The translations under genes and the position numbers were made by a program. Source: Nemertoderma westbladi (taxonomy: Eukaryota; Xenacoelomorpha; Nemertodermatida; Nemertodermatidae). Taken from it: DNA of 31,551 nucleotides. Below the pieces are notes generated by a model. The model did not search any database, was not told the origin of the DNA, and worked only from the letters and a program-made list of their open reading frames with translations. The DNA is taken from assembly GCA_032718475.1 (NCBI GenBank), contig JAUCBJ010005171.1:1-31551 (forward strand), given 5' to 3'. This document shows, in pieces, positions 1 to 9,621 of this stretch (within the stretch, counting starts at the first letter, position 1; each line of letters opens with the position of its first letter).

Positions 1-187
1 TTCACTTTCATTCGTATTTGTAGGGTAAAACGTATTATTCCTGAAATGTCAGTTAGTTTTAGGGGATAAAAATAAATAAACGAATTGAACTAGAATATAA
101 AATGAATTTAATTTAAGTTTCCGATTGCACATATACAAAATATTATAGTAATTAACTGAACGGTTTCAATCCTAACGAACTATTTAG
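1..187. other. Sequence downstream of VPS72
   Basis: AT-rich and non-coding as far as I can see. It lies 3' of the minus-strand VPS72 stop codon. An ATTAAA on the minus strand (107-112) is a possible polyadenylation signal about 75 bases past the stop, but in DNA this AT-rich such a hexamer is weak evidence. Confidence 0.4.
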
Positions 188-1047
188 TTAAGCGGTGGAA
201 TCTGTAACTGTCACTACTTGTTCGGCATAGAGTTTACGGAGGACCTTGAAGGCGGCCACGGTGGCGTAGGGAGTGTTAGTCAGAGGATCGAAATACTTAG
301 CGGGAAGATGAGTCACGGACAGACGCGGGAAACCGTGGGCGGCGGGAAATTCAAACGATGGGGGCGGGACCGCTGCGCGGGAAAGTTCGCGGACAGAATG
401 TCGGAGTCGGGGAAAGTGACGAAGTTTCTCGAGTATTTATCAGTGGAATCCGTAGCAGTGGGCGGAGTCGGATTAGCACCAACCGGAGTCGGATTAGCCC
501 CAACCGGAGTCGGATTAGCCCAAACGGAGTCGGATTAACCCCCACCGGCGTCGGATTAGCCCCAACCGGAGTCGGATTAGAGCCAACCGGAGTCGGATTA
601 GCCACTGTTGCATCAGAACTGGAGTTGGTCGTTCTCCGACTACCGTCCGAGAAAGAAACCGAATCATCGGTACCTCGCGTTTTTTCTTCGCCGCTTTCAA
701 CCTCTTCCTCTTCTCCTGCTCCAACTGCAACCACTCCTCCAAGGCCGCTAGGTTTCGTCTCTCCGTAATCTTTGCCTCCTCCAGTAACTCGTTCTGCGTT
801 AACCTCCGGAACGGCGACGCTTTTTGGGCGGAGTTTTCGTCGTGTTTAACTCCCGTTGGCGTTTAGTCGCTGCCAAGGTTTTCGCCTTGGTGGAGCGTCT
901 CGAGGCTCGAGGTTCTGTCGGACCGGATTTTTGTTCCGACGGTCCAGTTTTTGGATCCAACGTACTGGATTTTGGATCCGAAGACTCTGTATTCCGACTT
1001 TTTGTTTTAGCGACAGGCTTCGTTTTGGGTTGTTTACCGCGAACATC
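188..1047 (-). CDS. VPS72: VPS72/YL1, exon 2 (C-terminal part, frame-broken)
   Basis: Second exon of YL1, the subunit of SWR1/SRCAP/TIP60 chromatin remodellers that binds histone H2A.Z-H2B in the nucleus. It starts after a good acceptor (TTTATATTCCCAG, minus strand) in phase 0. In order it encodes a basic linker (DVRGKQPKTK...), the conserved helix LTQNELLEEAKITE with EEWLQLEQEKRKR, a PMIRFLS block, a Pro/Asn repeat (ANPTPVG units), and the YL1_C domain (SRNFVTF...VSRVCP, then VTHLPAKYFDPLTNTPYATV) ending at the TAA at 188-190. The frame changes between these blocks, most simply at four places: near 807-812, between about 600 and 690, in the 20-base unit 519-538, and near 310-320 between VCP and VTH. 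Every change is explained by one missing base, and 860 + 4 is divisible by three. Family assignment is strong. Whether the breaks are assembly errors or real damage is unresolved. Confidence 0.85.
463..605 (-). repeat. Coding 21-bp tandem repeat in VPS72
   Basis: About seven units of the type CTAATCCGACTCCGGTTGGGG (minus strand). In one frame they encode ANPTPVG and in another LIRLRLG. The unit at 519-538 has 20 bases, so the frame of the array changes there. The array sits in the variable linker between the YL1 central helix and YL1_C. I know of no such repeat in vertebrate VPS72. Confidence 0.8.
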
Positions 1048-1974
1048 CTGGGAATATAAATTATTCAATATTATATAAATAAATAAGAAATAAAATATTA
1101 TTTTTCCATTCTTTTCTCCATTCTGGAATGGTCGAAACATGGCAAAAGGAATTCAACATCCCAAAATGTTCAGTAGTATCACTCCAAGCAGCGCAGGTTG
1201 TAAATAATCGTGTATATCACATTAATAATTACCACCTAGCCCATGTATCTGAAGCAAAATACCTCTGGTATTATTGTATGTGATTTAGCGAACTATTGCT
1301 TATATTACATCCAAAGCTAGAAAGACCTGCTGCCAAATACGGAGGTCTTTTGGTCACCGGAGTGCCAAACTTCAATTCGACTTGTTCGCAGTCTATGCGC
1401 GTCCAATTGTTGAATTCAACAGCCCCATCTGGTGTCCCACACCTTGATAACGACATTAATATACTGGAAAGGATGCAGCGTGAGTTCATTCGTTATCTAA
1501 ATGCTGAACTGGTTTTATGGGACGCTCCTACCCAGATAGACTAAACGAACTGGATTGCCGCTCATTAGAAGAGCGTCGTACCTTCCTTAACATTGTAGAA
1601 ATGTTGCCATCAGCGGATAGAAAGATTTTCAATTTAATTCTATCGCGCATAAGAGGGAATGGATGAAAAGTTTAGATCCCTAGATCATCTAACTGTATAA
1701 ACCAGAATAGTTTTCCAGTGCGCAGAATCGCCACCTGGAACAGCCGGCCATCTAATGTTGTCCGTTTTACTGTAGAGTAGAATATGACGTGTCAAATTTT
1801 AATTGTTTAAATTCTAATTTTAATGTTGCAGTATCTATACCTACGTTTAATCTATGTTTTTTAACCATTTAACTTGTAAACGATTTGGTCATTAAATTAC
1901 AATTATCGGTGCCGGTGCAATTAAGGTAGCGCATTTCTGTATTTATGTACCTGCACGCTCACTTACTGACTTAC
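1048..1974 (-). other. VPS72 intron 1
   Basis: The intron is bounded by donor GTAAGTCAG (minus strand, from 1974) and acceptor TATTCCCAG (ending at 1048), phase 0 on both sides. It contains the LINE fragment. The remainder is AT-rich with no other recognised feature. Confidence 0.8.
1123..1780 (+). mobile_element. LINE reverse-transcriptase 3' fragment (decayed)
   Basis: Non-LTR retrotransposon remnant in the VPS72 intron, antisense to that gene. Translated pieces match the end of LINE reverse transcriptases: TWQKEFNIPKCSVV with HVSEAKYL near 1132-1265, PHLDNDINILERMQREFIRYL-type sequence near 1435-1500, SYPDRLNELDCRSLEERR near 1525-1580 in another frame, and RIATWNSRPSNVVRF near 1725-1770. 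This order (thumb region, then C-terminal tail with its W-N-S-L-P-like motif) is typical of CR1/L2/Jockey-type elements. Stop codons and frame changes show it is dead. The 5' part of the element is absent, as usual for truncated LINE insertions. Clade not determined. Confidence 0.75.
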
Positions 1975-2310
1975 CTTGTATGCTTTGGTAGTGACTGCCC
2001 TCTTCCTTCTTGGCTCATCCTCCTCCACTTCCTCAGCCATATCGACCTCCTCAACCGAAGATCCCTCCGACTCATCCGGCTCCTCTTCCTCCTCCTCCGA
2101 ACTGCGGTACTCTCCGTCCCCGTCATCCTCCAGGAACCCCCCGTAGGTACTCCGGTAGAACTCGTCCTCCACGTGAGTCTGCCCCGAAGTCGCCTCGGCT
2201 AGAAGCTGACTCATCCGGTTCCCGGCCTTGGAGCGGCGCTCCCGACCGGATACCAGAGACGGGGGTAGGACCACCGGCTCGTCGTCAGTGGACGTTGACG
2301 AGTCTGACAT
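1975..2310 (-). CDS. VPS72: VPS72/YL1, exon 1 (N-terminal, H2A.Z-binding part)
   Basis: Codes for 112 residues from ATG at 2310 to the lysine codon before the donor at 1974. The order of motifs is that of the YL1 N-terminus: a short Ser/Asp start, SKAGNRMSQLLAE, the acidic VEDEFYRSTYGGF block that in known YL1 proteins contacts H2A.Z-H2B, a run of Glu/Asp/Ser, then EEDEPRRKRAVTTKAYK, which closely matches the vertebrate protein. The reading frame is clean, with no breaks in this exon. The ATG is the first in frame and starts the conserved serine-rich stretch. Expected function is H2A.Z deposition within SRCAP/TIP60-type complexes. The promoter should lie just above 2310; it is divergent from KCTD3 but 6 kb away. 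Confidence 0.92.
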
Positions 2311-2570
2311 CGTTAGGAATAATTATGGACAAGATTTTGTGACTTTCAAACGGCCGCGGCCGGTGCCTTGTTTATATATTATCACAGTCTGACAGTACGG
2401 TAGTTGTAATGGGTACCCTGATGACGCTGTACCTGTATGTAGGTAGGCCTATGCTGCTATGGTTAAAAAAAATACTGTAAGATCAGAAGATATTCAGTAC
2501 CATTACCGGTACCGGTACAGCGGTAGTTATAGTGTTATATAATAATACTGTGATACACAGTAGAACATTA
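2311..2570. other. Upstream region of VPS72
   Basis: Probable promoter and 5' UTR of VPS72 on the minus strand. I see no TATA box or recognisable factor site that I would defend. It contains a TAGGCCTA palindrome (2444-2451) and ACCGGTACCGGTAC-type words near 2505. Confidence 0.3.
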
Positions 2571-2579
2571 CCTAAAAAG

Positions 2580-2650
2580 GCTGTAAGGTGGATGGGAATG
2601 CGGGAAGGTGGAATTGGAATGTGGGAAGGTGGAAGCGGAAGGGAATGTGA
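2580..2650. repeat. GGTGG/GGGAA minisatellite, forward arm
   Basis: Short tandem array of imperfect units such as GGGAATGTGGGAAGGTGG. It is the reverse complement in type of the CCCACC/TTCCCA array at 3000-3235, so the two arms are inverted around the 68-80-bp satellite. Confidence 0.6.
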
Positions 2651-2654
2651 GAAT

Positions 2655-2992
2655 CAATAAACGCTGTTGTTACCTTCCAATTGATGGAAAGGAGCAGGTT
2701 ACAGCGGCGGCAATTTCTAACCAAAACAAACCAAAACAAAACGATGTTGCGCTGTTACCTACCTCATAACCAAAACAATAAACGTGTGTTGAGTAGGTTA
2801 CATCTGTACATGGTTTCGCTTTTCTAACCAAAACAATAAGTTGTTGTTACTTATAAATGTAGGGAAAGGAGCATGTTACAGGGGCGGGCTGTTCTAACCA
2901 AAACAATAAACTACTTTGTTGATACCTACCAATTGAAGGAAAGGAGCAGGTTACAGAGGCAGGATTTTCTAACCAAACCAATAAACAACCAT
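2655..2992 (+). repeat. 68-80-bp satellite, left block (diverged)
   Basis: About four to five diverged units sharing GGAAAGGAGCAGGTTACAG, then (G/C)-rich AGGC..GG, then TTCTAACCAAAACAATAA. It is the reverse complement of the well-preserved block at 17955-18620. Units are longer and less alike here, so this block is probably older. Confidence 0.75.
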
Positions 2993-2999
2993 CCTGACA

Positions 3000-3235
3000 C
3001 GTTCCCACATTCCCACCCACCTTATCATCTTCCCACATGCCCATCCAGCCACTTTCCCATTCCCACATTCCCATCCACCCACCTTCCCATAAGCCCATCC
3101 ACCCACCTTCCCCAAGCCCATCCACCGACCTTCCCATCCAACCACCTTCCCGCGCACATTCCCACCCACCCACTCACCCGCACCCACCCACCCGCACCCA
3201 CCCACCCGCACCCACCACCTTCTCACTGGACGTAC
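3000..3235. repeat. CCCATCCACCCACCTTCCCA minisatellite, reverse arm
   Basis: Pyrimidine-rich tandem array of variable units (CCCACCCACCTTCCCAT types), ending in CCCACCCGCACCCA units. Open frames across it are by-products of the repeat and are not called as genes. Confidence 0.7.
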
Positions 3236-3519
3236 GACTGAAAGTGACTGATCAACAGATCAGCCCCCTCAAAAAAAAAGGATTTCGCGCACCACGTGAA
3301 TACAAAAATACCCCATGTAAACTTTTCCTGACTTTGTGAGGACATGTGAACTTTGAACTGTTTGGGAAGATGGTCGAAAATACGAAAGTTTCCTAATGAT
3401 AGTGAATGGGCCATATTCATTTCTGATGTGTTTATTTTTTCACACACATCCCATCTATGCATCTCGGTGATGTTTTACGGTATCTCGTCTCAATGTAGCA
3501 GTGTTTCATTATCAATTAA
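3236..3519. other. Unassigned spacer
   Basis: No coding or RNA feature seen. It contains a short A-tract (near 3270) and ends at the poly-G tract at 3520. Confidence 0.3.
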
Positions 3520-3955
3520 GGGGGGGGGGGGGGGGGGGGGTAGGCCTAGCCACCCCCAGCCCCCCCCCCCCCCCCCCCTCGCTATAAATGTCAGAAATTT
3601 GTTTTTTATTGCATCTAGAACATAATTAAATGGGGATTTCAAATCTGAAAACGGCTTTGAGAGATCTCTTTTAGTTATCGAGTTATCATGGAATATCTGT
3701 GTGCCAATCTGTCTGCCAAAATGCAAGACAGACATACAGACAGACAGATGAGACAGACAGACAGACAGACAGACAGATGGCCAGACTACAATAAACCAAA
3801 TATTAAAACTGGCATCGTTAATTAAATCAGCGACCTCGAAAAACCCCATAAATATAATTTTAGTCTTCATGTCAGACACTATTAACCAACCAGACCCCAT
3901 ACAGACAGGTAGTTTTGCGCGGGAAAGTTTGAACTTTAAAGGCTATTATCTCATA
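3520..3955 (+). repeat. Poly-G-headed dispersed repeat, copy A
   Basis: Begins with 21 G (3520-3540), a short spacer with TAGGCCTA and 19 C (3560-3578), which could pair as a hairpin. The body then matches copy B at 12886 in the same order: TTCAAATCTGAAAACGG, a CAGA/CAGACAGA tract, AATATTAAAACTGGCATC, an AAACCCCATA..ATAATTTTAGT stretch, and GCGGGAAAG followed by CTTTAAAGGCTATTATCTC. No protein is encoded. This looks like a non-autonomous mobile repeat, but ends and class are not established. Confidence 0.65.
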
Positions 3956-5815
3956 ATGACATTTTTTCGCACGAAAAATACTACTCCTTCGCCATTTCTT
4001 AACAGTTTTTTTGCAATTCTTGCTTTAGGCCTATGAAAGGTAATTTCATAAGATTCAATAAATTTCACGCACTTTTCTTAATTTTATAACATTTCCCTAT
4101 TTTTTAATGAAAAATTACAAAAATACATGGGTATTTTCAGTTTTTAAAAAATTTTGATTTTTTTTACGAAATTTCCAATTATCAGAAATTGAAAACGAAA
4201 TTAGAATAAGTGCGTGAAAAATATGACAGCTGATATGGACAGCATTGCAATATTATTTTCACTTTCCTACAGTAACTTCTGCCATTTTCATGAAAATAGT
4301 CAGCTGTTTTCCTCTGTCCCATGTATTTTAATGAAAATATCCACACGCATTAAGGAAAACAAGTTGCCTTTGTTTGCTTCACTTCCATTTTCCAACCATC
4401 CAACACAAGTAAGGTTTCACCTACAGTATAACCTGCTACAGTACCGGTACCATATACACTGTATACTGTAGTTAGTAGGCTATGGTTTCGCCTCAGAACG
4501 GAAATCTTTAAACCTACACGGGAGCTCCAAACCAAATTTTTTTCGAAATCGAAATTATCCCGTGCGAAATGGCCAATGAAAACATTACTTTTTAATTATA
4601 TATTAAGACGTACTACATCAAAACATCAATACATACTACATACAGTGCGTGAATGACGACAGGTCAGGTAGGCCTACACAGGTCGCTCGCTACTTACGGG
4701 ATATTTGACAGCATCGATATATTGTCTGTGGAACTGGCTGTGCATTGCCGTGTCTTCAACACATCCGGCAGTGTATATCATGCCACATACGTTGCATTGT
4801 ATGGTACCGAAGTCACGTTGACCAAAATCCTAAGAGCGATCCAATTACAATTAATTAACACTACGTATGTTAAAAATTATTAAAATGAATAAAACCGTAA
4901 CAATTTGCTAAGGACAATTTTAATTAAAGGAAATTAAGTATAAATTATAATTAACATATGTCGTTTTTATATTTAGTTTAAAATATCGCTTAAATTTAAA
5001 GTAGTTTGTTTTGTTGTGCAATATGGCGTACATTTTGTAATTTTCTTCGCTAATTATAATAGGTTTGTCCTAAATTTTGCTGGTGTGATTAATAAAATAA
5101 TAAAGTCACGAATAAAATTATAAATTTGAGACTATATCTGGGGGCAAATATAAAGAACGATCGATAAAATTGGGTCACAGGGTCAAACTATCCACAAAAT
5201 AATTCAAAAGTTTAACGGTAACTATATGATTTAGTTTTCTCGCTGAGTTAAATTTGATGCATGGCATTAGAACAACATGAACATAAATTAAATGTAGGCC
5301 ATATTGTAGTACTGTAGCTTTATTCTTGAATTTATACAAATTAGGCCTACTATAAGCTAAATAACTAGCTATGTTAAATATTTGCAATTCAATTTTCCTA
5401 GTATTTTGTTTTTGGTCCGAATTATGTTTCTATCAGGAACCGGACAATTCGGTCCCATTTATGTAGTGTATTGGGACTGATTTCTCCGGGACCTCAATAA
5501 AATGTATTTCTGCTATACCAATAAATATTTATGTGACAATTGAAATGTTATATTACTCGGCCGGTGATATACGCTATGTTAAAACGGGATGGGTTATGCA
5601 TAGATTTGTGAGGCACATAGCCCACTCGCCCGCTTTGCAAAGCTGTGCCCAACAAAAGTTACAACTATATACAGTAGAACAGTACTGAATTGATTCTTGA
5701 TCAAATAAAACGCGACTTTTGAGCGCAATTACTTTAACAATGATTGTATCAATCAATAGTATAATTTTTAATTAATTGCACTATATAATTAAATAATAAT
5801 AATCTGCATAAATAA
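3956..5815. other. AT-rich intergenic region
   Basis: No convincing gene. Contents: a 12-bp inverted repeat, TTTCACGCACTT at 4063-4074 and AAGTGCGTGAAA at 4208-4219, possibly MITE ends. TAGGCCTA occurs at 4026, 4669 and 5342. An AATAATAATAAT run leads into the dispersed repeat at 5820. Short open frames here show no family features. Confidence 0.35.
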
Positions 5816-5819
5816 TTTA

Positions 5820-6260
5820 ATAATAATAATAATAATAGACATGAACTTATATAGCGCCTTACCTAAATGTCAGTTGAAAGGCGCTTTAAAACAAATCTTA
5901 CTTAGGGTACTGTATGCACATGAAAATAAATGAGTTTTTAATCCGCGGCCGAAAACCTTGTAGTTGGTATAGCAGTTCTGAGTTCCAGGGATAGACTGTT
6001 GAATACTGTTGGGGCGGCGATCGAAAAACAGCGAGCGCCGTAATACTTAAGATATAACGGGGAACTTTAAGGGTCCAGAGGTAGTCAGTTCTTGTAGTAC
6101 TGTAGAATAATTTGGTGTTAGTTGTTTCAAAACGTAGGCAGGTGCTTTATTATTGAGTGCTTTCCAGGTTAGAGTTGCAATTTTGTATTCAATTCTTGAT
6201 GATATTGGCAGCCAACGTAAGGATTTTAGAATTGGTGTTATGTGGGATAAAGCGATTTAT
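5820..6260 (+). repeat. Dispersed repeat with GCGCC hairpin head
   Basis: Starts with an (AAT)n run, then ACTTATATAGCGCCTTACC and a matching AAGGCGCTTTA that forms a hairpin. It is followed by a body including GAACTTTAAGGGTCCAGAG, TGCTTTATTATTGAGTGC and TTGGCAGCCAACGTAAGGA. This order resembles a repeat type I recognise from other fish and marine-invertebrate genomes, whose name I cannot give with confidence. A fragment of the head hairpin recurs at 14063-14093. Confidence 0.5.
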
Positions 6261-6528
6261 ACTTAACTAAATGTGGACCTGAACAAATAATTAATTTTAA
6301 TAATTCAATTCATTAATTTATATATTGTTACTTGTTAATAATTAATTAAGTAAATTGAATTACAGGTTTAAACAAGGACTCCAGTGTCTTAACGTTGATT
6401 GGTAAAATATGTAGAAACAGATCAATTGTGGAAAAGGTCAATTCCCATCATTTAACATTATAATCTTTTAAAAAACCCGCGAAAAACAACCCAGCAAACC
6501 AACACAACAGCCAATCAATGTTGTTCAA
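6261..6528. other. AT-rich spacer
   Basis: No feature seen. Confidence 0.3.
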
Positions 6529-7733
6529 ATAATTACCTCGGGATCCCGACTAAGTATCTCGGGATCCCGTGTTACTATCTCGGAATCCCGAGTTACTATC
6601 TCGGGATCCTGACTTATTATCTCGGGATCCCGAGTTACTATCTCGGGATCCCGTGTTACTATCTCGGGATCCCGTGTTACTATCTCGGGATCCCGACTTA
6701 TTATCTCGGGATCCCGAGTTCCTATCTCGGGATCCCGAGTTCCTATCTCGGGATCCCGTGTTATTATCTCGGGATCCCGACTTATTATCTCGGGATCCCG
6801 AGTTACTATCTCGGGATCCCGTGTTACTATCTCGGGATCCCGTGTTACTATCTCGGGATCCCGACTTATTATCTCGGGATCCCGAGTTCCTATCTCGGGA
6901 TCCCGAGTTCCTATCTCGGGATCCCGTGTTCCTCTTACTATCTCGGAATCCCGAGTTACTATCTCGGGATCCTGACTTATTATCTCGGGATCCCGAGTTA
7001 CTATCTCGGGATCCCGTGTTACTATCTCGGGATCCCGTGTTACTATCTCGGGATCCCGACTTATTATCTCGGGATCCCGAGTTCCTATCTCGGGATCCCG
7101 AGTTCCTATCTCGGGATCCCGTGTTCCTCTTACTATCTCGGGATCCCGTGTTCCTCTTACTATCTCGGGATCCCGTGTTACTATCTCGGGATCCCGTGTT
7201 ACTATCTCGGGATCCCGAGTTACTATCCCGGGATCCTGAGTTATTATCTCGGGATCCCGAGTTACTATCTCGGGATCCCGTGTTACTATCTCGGGATCCC
7301 GACTAATTATCTCGGGATCCCGAGTTCCTATCTCGGGATCCCGTGTTACTATCTCGGGATCCCCCGAGTTACTATCTCGGGATCCCGTGTTACTATCTCT
7401 GGATCCCGACTTATTATCTCGGGATCCCGAGTTACTATCTCGGGATCCCGTGTTACTATCTCGGGATCCCGTGTTACTATCTCGGGATCCCGTGTTACTA
7501 TTTCGGGATCCCGTGTTACTATCTCGGGATCCCGAGTTACTATCTCGGGATCCCGTGTTCCTCTTACTATATCGGGATCCCGTGTTACTATCTCGGGATC
7601 CCGTGTTACTATCTCGGGATCCCGTGTTACTATCTCGGGATCCCGAGTTACTCTTACTATCTCGGGATCCCGACTTACTATCTCGGGATCCCGAGTTACT
7701 ATCTCGAGGATCCCAAGTTACTATCTCGAGTTG
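6529..7733. repeat. 21-bp BamHI-palindrome minisatellite with higher-order structure
   Basis: Roughly 57 tandem units of TATCTCGGGATCCCGAGTTAC type. The core CTCGGGATCCCGAG is a perfect 14-bp palindrome containing GGATCC. Units differ mainly after the core (GAGTT, GTGTT, GACTT) and by TAC/TCC. The variants recur in the order D-E-V-V-D-E-E-V (named by the residue encoded), giving a 168-bp block at 6613 and 6781 and again at 6976 after an extra unit. A larger period of 363 bp is set by the rare CGGAATCCCG variant at 6581 and 6944. Because 21 is divisible by three, several frames stay open on both strands. These are not genes. Confidence 0.95.
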
Positions 7734-8457
7734 CAATGCAATCTCGTTCAAAATTTATTTAAATTATTTTCCAAATGCAATCATTTTGAGTGATTGACAA
7801 TTGACAATTGACGAATTGTATACGTGATATATGTAGATTAAAGGTATCGTATCACAATTATTTTTTGTATTAAGTGATGTGTGGTTACAAATAGTGACGA
7901 TATAAATAGTGTAAAAATAGGTCTGTGGCAACGACAAAACTTACAGCCAGACAACCAATAGAATCAACCTTCATCATGTTTCTTTTGTTTGTGTCACTAT
8001 TAATAATTCCTAATAATTAGGTAACCCTGACTGAAATAATTGTATTTATTACATAGAGATTTTAGTACATATTTTAGTACAATAAATTATTGAGAGCAAA
8101 CAGATTGCCGTCGGAGAAACGACTGTGGAACGACTGAAAGTGAACGACATAGGAAATTAGTCAAGGACAAGCTGACAATCATACACAGTCTGCCAATCTT
8201 GTAGATAGGGAACTGTGAACAGTGCAAGAATAATAGCAGAATAGTGCAGTAGTGCGTATGCAGTATGCGTAGACCATAGGAATAGGCCTAGTACGTAGAC
8301 GACTGCATTCTGGCATTAAATACTGCTGTACTGTGGGGTGGGTAGTGGAATGCATATGGCATATGCAATATGGCTTATTGAAGGATACTGTAGATAGGTG
8401 ATACAGTGATCTGTTGATAGGTGCTCTACTGTAACTGCTGAACTCTGGAACTGTGAA
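7734..8457 (+). promoter_or_regulatory. Upstream region of KCTD3 (probable promoter and 5' UTR)
   Basis: AT-rich up to about 8100 with a short GACAATT tandem near 7795-7812, then more balanced composition to the ATG at 8458. It presumably contains the KCTD3 transcription start, but I cannot place a TATA box or initiator. TAGGCCTA occurs at 8283. Confidence 0.35.
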
Positions 8458-9621
8458 ATGTATCCCCAAGTTGCGTGCTACAACTCCCCAGCAAAAAAGA
8501 ATGCCTCCGATATAATCGAATTGAACGTTGGCGGGACGCGATTCACGACGTCCAAAGCGACTCTCACCTGGGTGGCCGAGTCCTTCTTCACGGCGTTGCT
8601 TAGCGGCCGGGTCCCTGCGACGCGCGACGCTAACGGAGCGATCTTCGTGGACCGCGACCCCGACGCTTTCCGGGTCATCCTCCAGTTCCTCCGAACGAAA
8701 CAACTCAACCCGCGCGGCGTCGACATCGACACGCTTCTACACGAGGCCGAGTTCTACGGGTTGTCCCCGTTGGCGCGCCGGTTGCGTCTATGCGCGGACG
8801 TGACGCGGCCTTCCTGCGGTGGGCTTCTATTCTACGGACTCCAACCCGCCCCGGACGTTCTACAAATCGCGGAAACTCAAACCGACACGAAAACCCGTCG
8901 CGTTCTCCTCCTACAAGGCCACTACAACTACATGGCTGTGGCTTACCCCGGATATCTCTGCGTCTACAGAATAATGGAGTCTACCGGATGGCAACTCGTA
9001 TTCGCCTCGCCCCCTCAGGAGGGCCGTATTGAGCGGATGGCTCTGAACACAAAAGTAACGCCCGGGAGTGCACAGAAGATGGCCGCTGTCTCTACAGGAA
9101 CCTGCGTTACTTTATGGACATTCGGGGAAACAGAAGGGGAATCCTCTAAAGTGGGAAGATTCGAACTCTCTGGACGAGTCGACTCGCTCTTCTTCGTCGG
9201 CAGTCAGCTAGTAGCGCTCAACCGAACCGGTCGTATCGGGGTCTGGAACTCTACAAGCTACCGCTGGCAACTTCAGGATCTCGGTGCGACCGGTGTCTGT
9301 TCCTACGACGGTGCGGGGGCCATCCTACTCCTCGGCTGCACCAACGGCGCGATCAACTACATCGACATGCAGAAGTTCCCGCTCCGCATGAAGGATAACG
9401 ACCTCCTCGTTAGCGAGTTGTACCGCGACCCTTCGGGCCAGCCGGTGACCGCCCTGTCCGTCTATCTGACCCCGAAGACCACTGTAACGGGTAACTGGAT
9501 CGAGGTGGCTTACGGTACCAGCGCCGGCACAGTATCCATCATCGTACAGCATCCCGAGACGCTGGGTCAGACGCCGCAACTTTTCCAAACATTCAACGCG
9601 CACACCAACCCAGTGACTAAG
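8458..9621 (+). CDS. KCTD3: KCTD3/SHKBP1-family protein, exon 1 (BTB domain and first WD repeats)
   Basis: Encodes 388 residues. The BTB/T1 domain is at about residues 18-113: IIELNVGGTRFTTSKATLTW, GAIFVDRDPDAFRVILQFLR and LLHEAEFYGLSPLARRL are near-identical in type to vertebrate KCTD3 and SHKBP1. The WD-repeat region follows, with hallmarks such as NYIDMQKFPLRMKDNDLLV, ALSVYLTPKTTVTGNWIEVA and IIVQHPETLG. Known relatives use the BTB domain to self-associate or bind cullin-3 or partners; vertebrate KCTD3 is reported to act on HCN3 channels and SHKBP1 binds SH3KBP1. The exon ends NPVTK, then donor GTAAGA at 9622. The exon is GC-rich against AT-rich surroundings, and this whole stretch is uninterrupted although vertebrate homologues have many introns. 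The call between KCTD3 and SHKBP1 is not certain, as invertebrates often have one ancestor of both. Confidence 0.93.

Noticed and set aside
799-1140. Independent small gene starting at the minus-strand ATG at 1140
   Set aside because: The part below 1047 is VPS72 exon 2 in phase after a good acceptor. The part above is AT-rich intron and LINE sequence.
2847-3340. Pro/His- or Gly/Trp-rich open frames
   Set aside because: By-products of the CCCACC minisatellite and satellite units, open in several frames at once.
4214-4883. Small open frames of 60-85 codons in the AT-rich intergenic region
   Set aside because: No conserved motif, no splice or start context, and their lengths are expected by chance.
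6529-7733. CRISPR-like array
   Set aside because: Units are contiguous 21-bp repeats without unique spacers, in animal DNA, with no cas genes.
6525-7797. Long open frames on both strands encoding LLSRDPE or TRDPEIV units
   Set aside because: They are produced by a 21-bp repeat, which is divisible by three and lacks stops in several frames. No start context, splice site or non-repeat domain supports a protein.
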